Shown here: positions 1 through 8,893 of the stretch, piece by piece
How the letters are laid out: each line of letters begins with the position of its first letter
Position numbering within the stretch: position 1 is the first letter of the stretch
DNA from: Streptomyces xylophagus
GTDB lineage: Bacteria; Actinomycetota; Actinomycetes; Streptomycetales; Streptomycetaceae
NCBI RefSeq assembly: GCF_000716435.1
Contig: NZ_JNWO01000025.1
Span: 1 to 64,000, forward strand
DNA length: 64,000 bases
Direction: 5' to 3'
Notes under the pieces: generated by a model
The model's database searches: none
The model's input: only the letters and a program-made list of their open reading frames with translations
Told to the model about the DNA's origin: nothing
Translations under genes and position numbers: made by a program

Positions 1-113
1 GGGGTATCAACATATCTGGCGTTGATTTTTGGCACGCTGTTGAGTTCTCAAGGAACGGACGCTTCCTTTGTACTCACCCTCTCGGGCTTTCCTCCGGGCG
101 CTTCCCTTCGCTG
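1..113 (-). ncRNA. 5' leader of a ribosomal RNA operon (pre-16S), partial
   Basis: Read on the minus strand, this stretch is the leader that precedes 16S rRNA in Streptomyces. It contains the conserved block TTGAGAACTCAACAG (boxA/antitermination and processing region), preceded by a purine-rich GAGGAAAGCCCGAGAGGGTG segment. The 16S gene would start beyond the left edge of the window. I recognise this from general knowledge of actinobacterial rrn leaders. No rRNA sequence proper is visible here. Confidence 0.8.
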
Positions 114-119
114 TTCCAA

Positions 120-150
120 ACTCTATCAGTGTTTTTCCGGCCCTCTGACC
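120..150 (-). promoter_or_regulatory. rRNA operon promoter, proximal
   Basis: On the minus strand an extended -10 element, TGA-TAGAGT (TAGAGT is the complement of 120-125), lies about 8 bases before the rRNA leader. The best -35 candidate is GTCAGA about 18 bases upstream, which matches the consensus only weakly. Streptomyces rrn operons usually have several tandem promoters, and others probably lie in 150-300, but I could not assign them with confidence. Confidence 0.5.
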
Positions 151-304
151 ACCATCCTGCAGGCATGCAGAAGGTGACCCCGAGATAGGATCTGACAAGT
201 TGGATGCTGCCAGGCCAAGCAAAGACGCTTGGTCGCGTCGCTCGGCCTCAAGCAGGAGTACGACTGTACATGCGGCTGTAGAGCAGGTGCAAATCGATTA
301 GAGG

Positions 305-320
305 TGTGGTCTAGACCACT
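305..320. promoter_or_regulatory. dre site (DasR-responsive element) upstream of crr
   Basis: TGTGGTCTAGACCACT contains a perfect 14-base palindrome, GTGGTCTAGACCAC, at 306-319. It matches the known dre consensus of DasR, the GntR-family repressor that responds to glucosamine-6-phosphate and controls N-acetylglucosamine uptake and PTS genes in Streptomyces. It sits about 115 bases before crr and overlaps the probable promoter region (AT-rich TACTAAATATGACA at 347-360). Assignment to DasR is by motif only. Confidence 0.85.
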
Positions 321-435
321 AATCCCGACCTCTCGGGCGGAACTGGTACTAAATATGACATACCCTGCTGCTCAGTGTGCCGTCCGGGACAGGCAGTGAC
401 GGCCCCATCACATTTCCACCCCTGGGAGGCTTCCC

Positions 436-885
436 ATGACCAGCGTGACGTCCCCTCTCGCAGGACGCGCCATCGGACTGACCGAGGTGCCGGATCCGGT
501 CTTCTCCGGGGCCATGGTCGGCCCTGGCACGGCCATCGACCCCGTACGTGAACCTTCCGAGGCCGTCTCTCCCGTGGACGGAGTCATCGTCTCCCTCCAC
601 CCCCACGCCTTTGTCGTCGTGGACGGCGAGGGACACGGTGTGCTCACCCACCTCGGCATCGACACGGTGCAGCTCAATGGAGAAGGCTTCGAGTTGCTCG
701 TCAACAAGGGCGACACCGTGACCCGTGGCCAGAGTGTGGTGCGCTGGAACCCGGCCGCCGTCGAGGCCGCCGGCAAGTCCCCGGTGTGCCCGATCGTGGC
801 TCTTGAGGCCACAGCCGAGTCTCTCTCCGGTCTCCGTGAGGACGGCGATGTGAAGGCCGGCGACAGTCTCTTCTCCTGGGAGTGA
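436..885 (+). CDS. crr: PTS glucose-type EIIA component (Crr)
   Basis: This 149-residue soluble EIIA(Glc)-family protein accepts phosphate from HPr and passes it to sugar-specific EIIB domains. The family signature is clear: His57 (in HPHAFVV) and the phosphorylated His72 (in GHGVLTHLGIDT) correspond to the His pair of E. coli EIIA(Glc). The length is normal for the family. A strong GGGAGG ribosome binding site sits 7 bases before the ATG. It is followed closely by ptsI and preceded by a dre site, which fits co-transcription as a DasR-controlled crr-ptsI operon. In Streptomyces this EIIA serves N-acetylglucosamine uptake (family knowledge). Confidence 0.95.
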   Translation: MTSVTSPLAGRAIGLTEVPDPVFSGAMVGPGTAIDPVREPSEAVSPVDGVIVSLHPHAFVVVDGEGHGVLTHLGIDTVQLNGEGFELLVNKGDTVTRGQSVVRWNPAAVEAAGKSPVCPIVALEATAESLSGLREDGDVKAGDSLFSWE

Positions 886-964
886 CGTCAGTGCCGTCGT
901 AATGACGGTGAACAGGACAACCAACGCGGCGGCGGGACCCGCCGCACTATCGGAGACGGGTGAA

Positions 965-2635
965 ATGGAGACAACGCTGCGAGGCGTCGGCGTGAGCCAC
1001 GGTGTGGCGATCGGCGAGGTTCGGCACATGGGAACGGCGGTTCTGGAACCGCCTGCCAAGCAGATTCCGGCGGAGGACGCGGAGCGTGAACAGGGGCGCG
1101 CCCGCCAGGCCGTGGACGCTGTGGCAGCCGACCTGATGGCGCGCGGCAATCTGGCGGGGGGCGAAGCCCAGGCGGTGCTGGAGGCCCAGGCCATGATGGC
1201 CCAGGACCCCGATCTGATGGCGGACGTGGAACGCCGTATCGCGGTCGGCAGCACAGCCGAACGGGCCGTGTACGACGCCTTCGCCGCCTACCGTGCTCTG
1301 CTGGCCGGTGCCGGTGAGTATCTGGCCGGTCGGGTGGCCGACCTCGACGACGTGCGGAACCGTATCGTCGCCCGGTTGCTCGGGGTGCCGATGCCCGGTG
1401 TTCCGGACAGCGACGAGCCGTACGTCCTGATCGCTCGTGACCTTGCGCCTGCCGATACGGCGCTGTTGGACCCGACCCTGGTGCTCGGGTTCGTCACCGA
1501 GGAGGGCGGGCCGACGAGTCACAGCGCGATCCTGGCGCGGGCGCTCGGTGTGCCGGCCGTGGTGGCGTTGCCGGGGGCCGGGGAGTTGGCCGAGGGCACG
1601 GTGGTCGCCGTGGACGGCAGCACCGGTGAGATCTTCGTGAACCCGAGTGATGAGAAGAAGGCGGAGCTGGAGGCCGCTGCGGCCGCGCGCAAGTCGGCGC
1701 TGTCGGCTTCGACGGGGCCGGGTGCCACCTCCGACGGGCACAAGGTGCCGCTGCTGGCCAATGTCGGCGGACCCGCTGATGTGCCGGCCGCTCTGGAGGC
1801 CGGGGCCGAGGGTGTGGGGCTCTTCCGTACCGAGTTCCTTTTCCTGGACGACAGCAAGAACGCGCCGTCCGAGGAGAAGCAGGTCGAGGCCTACCGGCAG
1901 GTGCTCGAGGCGTTCCCCGAGGGGCGTGTCGTCGTGCGGGTGCTGGACGCGGGCGCGGACAAGCCGCTGGACTTCCTGACGCCCGCCGACGAGCCGAACC
2001 CGGCCCTGGGTGTGCGCGGGCTGCGTTCGCTGCTCGACCATCCCGACGTGCTGCGGACCCAGTTGACGGCGCTCGCGAAGGCCGCCGAGGGGTTGCCGGT
2101 CTACCTCGAGGTCATGGCCCCGATGGTCGCGGACCGGGCGGACGCGAAGGCGTTCGCGGACGCGTGCCGTGAGGCGGGGCTGCGGGCGAAGTTCGGTGCG
2201 ATGGTGGAGATTCCGTCGGCCGCGCTGCGGGCGCGCTCGATTCTGCAGGAGGTCGAGTTCCTGTCGCTGGGGACCAACGACCTCGCGCAGTACACCTTTG
2301 CCGCCGACCGTCAGGTGGGTGCGGTGTCCCGTCTGCAGGATCCGTGGCAGCCCGCGCTGCTCGACCTGGTGGCGATGTCCGCCGAGGGGGCGAAGGCCGA
2401 GGGCAAGAGCTGCGGTGTGTGCGGTGAGGCCGCGTCCGACCCGCTGCTGGCTTGTGTGCTGACCGGTCTGGGGGTCACCTCCCTTTCCATGGGTGCGGCT
2501 TCGATTCCTTATGTGCGGTCGGCGCTGGCTAAGTACACGCTGGCGCAGTGCGAGCGGGCCGCGCTGGCCGCACGCGCTGCGGACAGTGCCGAGGAGGCAC
2601 GCGAAGCGGCTCAGGCGGTGCTGTCCGGCGAGTAG
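965..2635 (+). CDS. ptsI: PTS enzyme I, phosphoenolpyruvate-protein phosphotransferase
   Basis: Enzyme I autophosphorylates from phosphoenolpyruvate and starts the PTS relay to HPr. From the ATG at 965 the protein has 556 residues. It has an N-terminal HPr-binding/swivelling domain with the phosphorylated His186 (GGPTSHSAI), and a C-terminal PEP-binding barrel with the FRTEFLF, FGAMVEIPSA and LGTNDLAQY blocks and the catalytic Cys in SCGVCGEAA. An in-frame ATG at 902 has no ribosome binding site, whereas 965 has GGAGACGGG just upstream and gives the family's usual N-terminus. It lies 79 bases after crr in the same operon. Confidence 0.95.
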   Translation: METTLRGVGVSHGVAIGEVRHMGTAVLEPPAKQIPAEDAEREQGRARQAVDAVAADLMARGNLAGGEAQAVLEAQAMMAQDPDLMADVERRIAVGSTAERAVYDAFAAYRALLAGAGEYLAGRVADLDDVRNRIVARLLGVPMPGVPDSDEPYVLIARDLAPADTALLDPTLVLGFVTEEGGPTSHSAILARALGVPAVVALPGAGELAEGTVVAVDGSTGEIFVNPSDEKKAELEAAAAARKSALSASTGPGATSDGHKVPLLANVGGPADVPAALEAGAEGVGLFRTEFLFLDDSKNAPSEEKQVEAYRQVLEAFPEGRVVVRVLDAGADKPLDFLTPADEPNPALGVRGLRSLLDHPDVLRTQLTALAKAAEGLPVYLEVMAPMVADRADAKAFADACREAGLRAKFGAMVEIPSAALRARSILQEVEFLSLGTNDLAQYTFAADRQVGAVSRLQDPWQPALLDLVAMSAEGAKAEGKSCGVCGEAASDPLLACVLTGLGVTSLSMGAASIPYVRSALAKYTLAQCERAALAARAADSAEEAREAAQAVLSGE

Positions 2636-2666
2636 TCGGGCAGGAAGCCGGTTGTCGGCTGTGGTT

Positions 2667-2700
2667 CAGGGGCGCCTCACCAATGGGTGGGGCGCCCCTG
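2667..2700. terminator. terminator hairpin between ptsI and the convergent gene
   Basis: A 14-base stem (CAGGGGCGCCTCAC with its near-perfect complement, one G-T pair) encloses a 6-base loop. It is 31 bases after the ptsI stop and just before the stop of the convergent gene at 2707. There is no long T run, which is common for Streptomyces terminators. It probably works in both directions. Confidence 0.75.
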
Positions 2701-2706
2701 GCGTGT

Positions 2707-3603
2707 TCAGTGCTGGTGTCCTCCCGGGGGCTGTTCCAAGTCTCCGAGGTCGGGCGGCACGCAGTAGTCGACGCCTGATTCCGGTGAGATGAGGTCGCCG
2801 GATTCGACGTCGGTGCAGTAGGCGTCGAAGACCTCGCCGGCTGTCAGGGGCTCGAGGCCGTCGCCGCGCAGGCGCCAGCCGTAGATGCAGTCGGTGGTGC
2901 CTGGGCTGGTGGTGCGCATGACGAGGCCGCCTGGGCTTCGGGTGGCGATGCCCAGGGCGAGGAGCGTGGTGAATTCGAGGGCCTCGGCGTCATCGAGGAG
3001 GGTCGCTCCCCCGTCGTCCTCGTCGGCGTGGAGGACGGAGACGAGGGTTTCGGGTGCTCCCGAGACGCTGCAGACGAGGTGTCGGTTGCCGGGCCTGGCC
3101 GTGTCGAGGATGCGGACGAGGAGGCCGGAGGCTCGGGTGAAGGCAGCGCGGCCGATGTCCTCGCCACAGGAGGCGCAGGCGCCGAGACGGGCCAGGAGTG
3201 TGGTCGCGTACTCCCAGGTCGCCTGGCGGACGGCCTCGTCGACCAGGGCCGGGACGAGGTCGGCCAGCGGCTGGCCCTCGTAGAGCATGGTGGGGCCGGT
3301 GACCGCGAGTTCGGCCGTGAAGCGGGTGCGGCTCGACGGGGTGTCGGGGTCGAGGCCGCTGTCGGCGCAGAACTCGGCGTATTCCTCGGGGTCGAAGAGG
3401 GTCACGCTGGTGTGGTTGCCCTGGGAGGCGCGGATCTTGAGGAGGGTCTCCACCTGCTGGAGGTAGGTGGCGTGGTCGTCGAAGGTGAAGCTGCGGTAGC
3501 GCCGCATGGCACGGAAGTCCTGCTCGTCGGTCAACAGGCCGATGGTGCCTGCGATTTCGCGGCGCAGAACGCGTCGCATTGTCTGGTGGTCGGTGTGCGC
3601 CAT
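2707..3603 (-). CDS. conserved hypothetical protein, Streptomyces type
   Basis: The predicted 298-residue cytoplasmic protein has no motif I recognise. The start at 3603 is preceded by a strong AGGGGG ribosome binding site with 5-base spacing; a longer in-frame start at 3636 lacks one. The N-terminal third is charged and probably helical. A CASCGED motif near the middle carries a CxxC pair that could be a metal or redox site. There are no membrane segments or signal peptide. It converges on ptsI. I cannot assign a function. Confidence 0.75.
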   Translation of the reverse strand: MAHTDHQTMRRVLRREIAGTIGLLTDEQDFRAMRRYRSFTFDDHATYLQQVETLLKIRASQGNHTSVTLFDPEEYAEFCADSGLDPDTPSSRTRFTAELAVTGPTMLYEGQPLADLVPALVDEAVRQATWEYATTLLARLGACASCGEDIGRAAFTRASGLLVRILDTARPGNRHLVCSVSGAPETLVSVLHADEDDGGATLLDDAEALEFTTLLALGIATRSPGGLVMRTTSPGTTDCIYGWRLRGDGLEPLTAGEVFDAYCTDVESGDLISPESGVDYCVPPDLGDLEQPPGGHQH

Positions 3604-3679
3604 GTTTCCCCCTGTGCACGGTCGATCAATGCTCACTCACAGTAACCGGCGGCACTGACAACGGCGTCCGAGCGAGTGG

Positions 3680-3995
3680 CTAGCGGGCCTGGCGATGCTT
3701 AATCATGCAGGTCAGGGCGATGACGGCGCTGAAATCGGTCCAGCCGAGAGGGCTGGTGGTGATGGCCGCGGTGACTGCGAGTGGGCCGGTGCTGCGCTGA
3801 GTGGACTGGGCGAGTCCTTGCGCGCCGAGGTAAGCGCCCTGCGCGGTGCCGGGTGCGAGGGCGACGGAGAGTTCCCGCGAAATGGTGGCGTGCAGCATTT
3901 CCGCCATGGTGAAGGCGGCTGCCGACGCGGCGCGGAGCAGCGTGGCGATGACGGCTCCGCCGGTGGCCGCGAGCGCCGGGGTCACAGCGCCCAGG
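3680..3995 (-). pseudogene. MFS transporter remnant, C-terminal end only
   Basis: The minus-strand frame ending at 3680 encodes about 100 residues that look like the last two membrane helices of a DHA-type major facilitator: FTMAEMLHATISRELSVALA, then APGTAQGAYLGAQGLAQSTQ, then a GPLAVTAAI helix and a final hydrophobic segment. This is the typical GE(I/M)L...LAPE..QG.YLG pattern. Upstream the frame dissolves into arginine/proline-rich shadow sequence with no transporter features, so the N-terminal ten helices are missing. It appears to be a deletion remnant paired with the regulator remnant at 4148. Confidence 0.55.
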
Positions 3996-4147
3996 GCGAA
4001 AGCGGCGGGCCGACCTTGAAGACAGCGTCGTCGAGGAAGGGGGCGGTTTCGGTCGCGACATACGCGAGGGAGGTGTGGTCGCGCCAGAGGTTCGGCAGCT
4101 TGCCCGCACACGGGGCGAGTGGGATGAGTCTCTGGGCGCCTGTGCGG

Positions 4148-4345
4148 GATGAGTCCGCCGTGGTCAACGGGCTGCGGTCGTACGGCTGGTGGGGCGCGGC
4201 CGGGGCGCGGTTCCGGCTGTCGTCCGAGCCGGGGTACGGATCTCCGTCGGCGAACTCGAACCGGCCGACGCGGCACGGCTGGCCTCGGGCTTCGCCGCTG
4301 TGCTCGGCGAGGGCAAGTCCGAGGCCGCCTACCGCGAGGGCGATC
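4148..4345 (+). pseudogene. MocR-type (GntR/aminotransferase) regulator remnant, C-terminal end with frameshift
   Basis: The plus strand reads ESAVVNGLRSYGWWGAAGA then RFRLSSEPG in one frame. After a frameshift near 4237 it continues VRISVGELEPADAARLASGF in another. Together this matches the C-terminal end of PLP-aminotransferase-fold regulators of the MocR group (G.V..PG.RFRL...PG.RI..G.L.P.DA.RLA). No N-terminal winged helix or aminotransferase core is present to the left. With the MFS remnant at 3680-3995 it looks like a divergent regulator/transporter pair that lost both N-terminal parts and the shared promoter. Confidence 0.45.
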
Positions 4346-6311
4346 AGGCGCGTTTGCGGGCGAGGTCCTCGTAGAAGCTCAGCAGGTCGAGGTTGTCGAT
4401 GGAACCCGGGTTGACGGCCTTCTCCAATGGGGTGCCCTGGAGGAGGCGCTTGACGGGTACCTCGATGCGCTTTCCGGTGAGGGTGTGCGGGACGCCCGGG
4501 ACCTCGATGACCTCGTCGGGTACGTGGCGTGGGGAGAGTTGTTCGCGGATGGTCTGCTTGATGCGGCTCAGGAGGGCGTCGTCGAGGTCGGCTCCGGGGG
4601 CGAGGTGGACGAAGAGGGGCATCCAGTAGCCGCCGTCGGGCTGTTCGATGCCGATGACGAGGGATTCCTTGATCTCCGGGAGCCGTTCGACCGCTTCGTA
4701 GATATCGGCCGAACCCATGCGCACGCCTTGGCGGTTGAGGGTGGAGTCGGAGCGGCCGTGGATGACGACGGAGCCTCGGGAGGTGACGGTGATCCAGTCG
4801 CCGTGGCGCCACACTCCGGGGTAGGTGTCGAAGTAACTGTCGTGGTAGCGGGTGCCGTCGGGGTCGTTCCAGAAGTAGATCGGCATGGACGGCATGGGGT
4901 TGGTGACCACCAGCTCGCCGACCTCGTCGACCAGGGGTTCGCCGTTCGGGTCCCAGGACTGGAGGTCGGTGCCCAGGCCGGGGGCCTGGAGTTCGCCGAT
5001 GTACACCGGGAGGGTCGGTACGGCTCCTGCGAAGCAGGAACAGACATCCGTGCCGCCGCTGACCGAGGCGATCCATAGGTCGTCGCGGACCTCGTCGTGC
5101 AGCCAGCGGAACCCGTCGGGCGGCAGGGGCGATCCGGTGGTGGCGACGCACTGGATCTTCGAGAGATCGAAGTCGCGGGACGGGTGCACGCCGGCCTTGC
5201 GGCAGGCCATGACGTACGCGGCGGATGTGCCGTAGAGGGTCGCTCCGGTGCGTTCCGCGATGCGCCACTGGGCGGCCGTGTCGGGGTACCCGGGGCTGCC
5301 GTCGTAGAGGACGATCGTCGTGCCTGTCAGGAGGCCGGAGACGAGGAAGTTCCACATCATCCAGCCGGTGGACGTGTACCAGAAGAGGCGGTCCTCGGGG
5401 CCCAGGTCGCAGTGCAGGCCTAGTTGTTTGAGGTGCTCTACGAGGATGCCGCCCTGGGACTGGACGATGGCCTTGGGGAGGCCGGTGGTGCCGGAGGAGT
5501 AGAGCACCCACAAGGGGTGCTCGAAGGGGACCTGTTCGAAGACGGGTTCCACGTCGGCCGAGGTCAGGGATGCCCACTCCAGGGCGCCTTCGGGGGTGTT
5601 GGTTCCCAGGAGGGGGATGTGGACGACGGCGCGCAGGGTGGGCAGTTCGCGGCGGAGTTCGGCGACCGTGTCGCGGCGGTCGTGCTCCTTGCCGCCGTAG
5701 CGGTAGCCGTCGACGGTGAACAGGACGACCGGTTCGACCTGTTGGAAGCGGTCGAGGACGCTGCGGGCGCCGAAGTCGGGGGCGCAGGACGTCCAGACGC
5801 CGCCCACGGCCGCTGTGGCGAGCAGGGCGACGACGGCCTGCGGGATGTTCGGGAGGTAGCCGCTGACGCGGTCTCCGGGGCGTACGCCGAGGGTGCGCAG
5901 TTCGGCGGCCAGGGAGCCGACCTGGCGGCTCAGCTCCGCCCAGGTGACCGGGCTCGGCTCATGGGTCTCGTCGACGTACAGGAGGGCCGGTTCGTGGGCG
6001 CGGGTCGCCGTCGCGCGCAGGGCGTGCTCGGCGTAGTTGAGGGTCGCGCCGGGGAACCAGTGCGCGCCGGGCATCGAGCGGTCGCCGAGCACGCGCGCGT
6101 AGGGGGTCGAGAAGCGGACGTCGAACCACTCGGTGACGGCCTGCCAGAACGTGTCCAGTTCGTCGACGGACCAGCGGTGCAGTGCCGCGTAGCCGCCGTC
6201 GGCGGGGGCTCCGTGGTGTTCGGCCGCCCAGGACTGGAACTTCGTGACCTGTGCCTGGGCGATGCGTTCCGGATCTGGCTGCCAGAGCGGCAGGGGGTTC
6301 GCGGTCGACAT
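4344..6311 (-). CDS. aacS: acetoacetyl-CoA synthetase
   Basis: This 655-residue ANL-superfamily ligase is predicted to convert acetoacetate, ATP and CoA to acetoacetyl-CoA. The P-loop-like motif YSSGTTGLPK is at 271-280, and the catalytic C-terminal lysine in TLTGKRIEVP is Lys614. Length and the N-terminal block FQSWAAEHHG fit acetoacetyl-CoA synthetases rather than acetyl-CoA synthetases. The start at 6311 has a GGGAG site 7 bases upstream; a longer frame to 6434 is not supported. In Streptomyces relatives the active-site lysine is known to be controlled by acetylation. It is divergent from the GH31 gene. Confidence 0.88.
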   Translation of the reverse strand: MSTANPLPLWQPDPERIAQAQVTKFQSWAAEHHGAPADGGYAALHRWSVDELDTFWQAVTEWFDVRFSTPYARVLGDRSMPGAHWFPGATLNYAEHALRATATRAHEPALLYVDETHEPSPVTWAELSRQVGSLAAELRTLGVRPGDRVSGYLPNIPQAVVALLATAAVGGVWTSCAPDFGARSVLDRFQQVEPVVLFTVDGYRYGGKEHDRRDTVAELRRELPTLRAVVHIPLLGTNTPEGALEWASLTSADVEPVFEQVPFEHPLWVLYSSGTTGLPKAIVQSQGGILVEHLKQLGLHCDLGPEDRLFWYTSTGWMMWNFLVSGLLTGTTIVLYDGSPGYPDTAAQWRIAERTGATLYGTSAAYVMACRKAGVHPSRDFDLSKIQCVATTGSPLPPDGFRWLHDEVRDDLWIASVSGGTDVCSCFAGAVPTLPVYIGELQAPGLGTDLQSWDPNGEPLVDEVGELVVTNPMPSMPIYFWNDPDGTRYHDSYFDTYPGVWRHGDWITVTSRGSVVIHGRSDSTLNRQGVRMGSADIYEAVERLPEIKESLVIGIEQPDGGYWMPLFVHLAPGADLDDALLSRIKQTIREQLSPRHVPDEVIEVPGVPHTLTGKRIEVPVKRLLQGTPLEKAVNPGSIDNLDLLSFYEDLARKRA

Positions 6312-6524
6312 GGGGCGGCTCCCGGACTGTGCGCGTCGTGTGCGTCGGTCGCGCACGTGCGGGGGTGTGCGCGTGACGCGGCTGACACGGACGATGCCAT
6401 GTGATCGACTTCTGCACCAGGGCGCGCTCCACATAGTCCGTGTCGTGAAGATGTGGTCCCACCACGGGTGAACGGCAGTTGAACGACACGGTTATCCGGG
6501 GCTTGTAATGGCAGGGTGAGCAGC

Positions 6525-8891
6525 ATGGACGGTCGTGACCTGGTGCGTTCGGTGAAGGTGGTCGGTTCGACGGGGGCGGCGCAGGGTTTGCGTACCGTAC
6601 GGGCGGCTTGGCGCAGGAGGCGTGCCGACGCCACCGGGCTGCCCGCGCGAGGGGCGGAGCGGGCCCGGGTGCCCGGGCCGGTGCGGGAGGCGGAGCCGGG
6701 GCCCGGCGGCGGGGTCATCCGGTTCAGCCGTTCCGAGCTGCGCGTCACCGTCGCCGTGAACGGGGCCGTCTTCTGGGGCTGGGACGGGGCCGGTCCGGAG
6801 CCGTCGTACGCGCTCGGCGGGCGGTGCCCCGAGCCCGATCCCCGGGCGGTCCTGGAGCCGGACAAGGACGGCGGCTGGCGGGTCGTGGCGGAGCGGGTGA
6901 CGGTCGCCGTGTCGCGGCACGGCGCGGTCGAGGTGCGTACGCCCGGTGGTGTGACGCTGCGCCGGGATCTGCCGCCGCGCTGGTGGGAGCCGGTGGGCGG
7001 GGGCACGGCACGCTGGATGCAGCGGTCCGAGGTGGCGGCGGACGCCCGGTTCTTCGGTCTCGGCGGGCGCGCTTCGGGCCCCCGGCTGCGCGACGGGACG
7101 TACCGGCTGTGGAACACCGACCCCGGGCACGCGTTCGCGCCGGGTGACGATCCGCTGTACATCACCATGCCGGTGCAGCTGGTGGTGGCCGACGCGGCCA
7201 CGCACCTGGTGTTCCACGACACCTCGTGGGACGGCACGGTGACGCTGCGGGAGGGCGAGGAAGGTGCCGGTTCCGGGCACGACCGGGCCGGGGCGTCCGA
7301 GCTGCGGATGGACGGCGGTCCGCTGCGGTGCTGGGTGGTGGTGGGCACCCCCGCGCGCGTGCTGCACGCTTGGGTGTCGCTCACCGGCGCTCCCGCGCTG
7401 CCGCCGGCGTGGGCGCTGGGGCACCATCACGCGCGGTGGGGCTTCGGCACTGAGCAGGAGGTACGGCGGATCGTCGCCGGCTACCAGGAGCGCGGTCTGC
7501 CGCTGGACGCCGTCCACCTGGACATCGACCACTACGACGAGCACCAGGTGTTCACCGTCGACCAGGAGCGCTTCCCCAAGCTGCCCGCGCTCGCCGAGGA
7601 GTTGCGGCGGGACGGCATCCGGCTGGTGTCGATCGTCGACCCCGCGGTGAAGGCCGAGCCGGGAAACGCCGTCTACGACAGCGGAACGGTCGAGGACGCC
7701 TTCGTGCGGGACGCGTCGGGGCGGCTGGTGCGGGGTGTCGTATGGCCCGGGGAGGCCGTTTTCCCGGACTTCACGCACGCGCGTGTGCGGGAGTGGTGGG
7801 GCGGGCTCTACCAGGAGCGGCTCGCGCAGGGGTTCGCGGGTTTCTGGCACGACATGAACGAGCCGACGTCCTTCGCCGCCTTCGGGGAGTCGACGCTGCC
7901 GCGTTCGGCCCGGCATGACCTGGAGGGGCGGGGCGGTGACCATCGTGAGGCGCACAACGTGTACGCCCTGTGCATGGCCAGAGCGGCCTACGAGGCGCTG
8001 CGCGAACTGGCCCCCCAGGAGCGGCCGTTCCTCTTCTCGCGCTCCGGGTGGGCCGGGATGCAGTCCTACGGGGGCACCTGGTCCGGCGATGTGGCCACCG
8101 GCTGGCCGGGGTTGCGGGCCTCGCTGTCGCTGGTGATGGGGCTCGGGCTGTGCGGGGTCCCGTACTCGGGCCCGGACGTGGGCGGCTTCGACGGGAGTCC
8201 GTCGCCCGAGCTGTATCTGCGCTGGTTCCAACTGGGCGCGTATCTGCCGCTGTTCCGTACGCACGCGAGTCTGCGCGCGGGGCGTCGCGAGCCCTGGGAG
8301 TTCGGTGCCGACGTGCTGGAGCACGCGCGCGTGGCGCTCGTCGAACGGCGGCGGCTGCTGCCGTACTTCATGACGCTGGCGCATCTGGCGCGGCGGACCG
8401 GGGCGCCCTATGTGCGGCCCCTGTGGTGGGGTGCGCCGGAGGATCGCGCGCTACGGGACTGCGAGGACGCCTTCATGCTGGGCGACTGTCTCCTGGTGGC
8501 GCCGGTGCTCGATCCGGGGTCGGACCGGCGTGCGGTGCAGTTGCCGAGGGGGCGCTGGTACGACACGGAGACGGAGCAGGCCTACGAGGGGCCGGCCCAG
8601 ATTCTCGTCGACGCCCCCTTGTCGCGGATTCCGGTGCTCGCGCGCGCGGGTGCCGTTCTGCCGGTGCGGGGCGCCGACGGGGAGTTGGAGCTGGAGGTGT
8701 GGGCGCCCGCCCGGGGGCGGACCGGGGGCGGGCTGGTGGTGCCGGATGCGGGCGACGGTGGGGACGAGCCGGAGATCGAGCGGTACGTCGCCCGCTGGGA
8801 GGGCCGGCGGGTGGTCGTGGAGCGGGAGTTGGAGGACGGCGTGCGCACGCCGTCCCACCCGGTACGGGTGCGCGGGCTCGGTGAGGGCTGA
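6525..8891 (+). CDS. glycoside hydrolase family 31, alpha-glucosidase-like
   Basis: The 788-residue protein contains the GH31 catalytic barrel. The nucleophile is Asp443 in GFWHDMNEPT and the probable acid/base is Asp522 in GGTWSGDVA. Other GH31 landmarks are DIDHYDEHQVF, SIVDPAVK and PYSGPDVGGF. An N-terminal beta-sandwich region precedes the barrel and a C-terminal beta region follows it. No signal peptide is visible, which suggests an intracellular enzyme acting on malto- or other alpha-gluco-oligosaccharides. The ATG at 6525 is preceded by AGGGTGAG; a GTG at 6516 in frame is the alternative. It stops two bases before the convergent Nudix gene. Confidence 0.88.
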   Translation: MDGRDLVRSVKVVGSTGAAQGLRTVRAAWRRRRADATGLPARGAERARVPGPVREAEPGPGGGVIRFSRSELRVTVAVNGAVFWGWDGAGPEPSYALGGRCPEPDPRAVLEPDKDGGWRVVAERVTVAVSRHGAVEVRTPGGVTLRRDLPPRWWEPVGGGTARWMQRSEVAADARFFGLGGRASGPRLRDGTYRLWNTDPGHAFAPGDDPLYITMPVQLVVADAATHLVFHDTSWDGTVTLREGEEGAGSGHDRAGASELRMDGGPLRCWVVVGTPARVLHAWVSLTGAPALPPAWALGHHHARWGFGTEQEVRRIVAGYQERGLPLDAVHLDIDHYDEHQVFTVDQERFPKLPALAEELRRDGIRLVSIVDPAVKAEPGNAVYDSGTVEDAFVRDASGRLVRGVVWPGEAVFPDFTHARVREWWGGLYQERLAQGFAGFWHDMNEPTSFAAFGESTLPRSARHDLEGRGGDHREAHNVYALCMARAAYEALRELAPQERPFLFSRSGWAGMQSYGGTWSGDVATGWPGLRASLSLVMGLGLCGVPYSGPDVGGFDGSPSPELYLRWFQLGAYLPLFRTHASLRAGRREPWEFGADVLEHARVALVERRRLLPYFMTLAHLARRTGAPYVRPLWWGAPEDRALRDCEDAFMLGDCLLVAPVLDPGSDRRAVQLPRGRWYDTETEQAYEGPAQILVDAPLSRIPVLARAGAVLPVRGADGELELEVWAPARGRTGGGLVVPDAGDGGDEPEIERYVARWEGRRVVVERELEDGVRTPSHPVRVRGLGEG

Positions 8892-8893
8892 CC

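Noticed and set aside
7..222. Minus-strand open frame of 71 codons at the left edge
   Set aside because: It coincides with the conserved rRNA leader and promoter sequence; the frame is a by-product of that DNA.
902..964. Upstream ATG start for ptsI at 902
   Set aside because: It has no ribosome binding site and adds 21 residues not found at the N-terminus of enzyme I; the ATG at 965 has a GGAG site.
3982..5577. 531-codon minus-strand frame overlapping aacS
   Set aside because: It is Arg/Pro/His-rich and out of frame with the clear ANL-ligase motifs; a shadow of aacS over most of its length.
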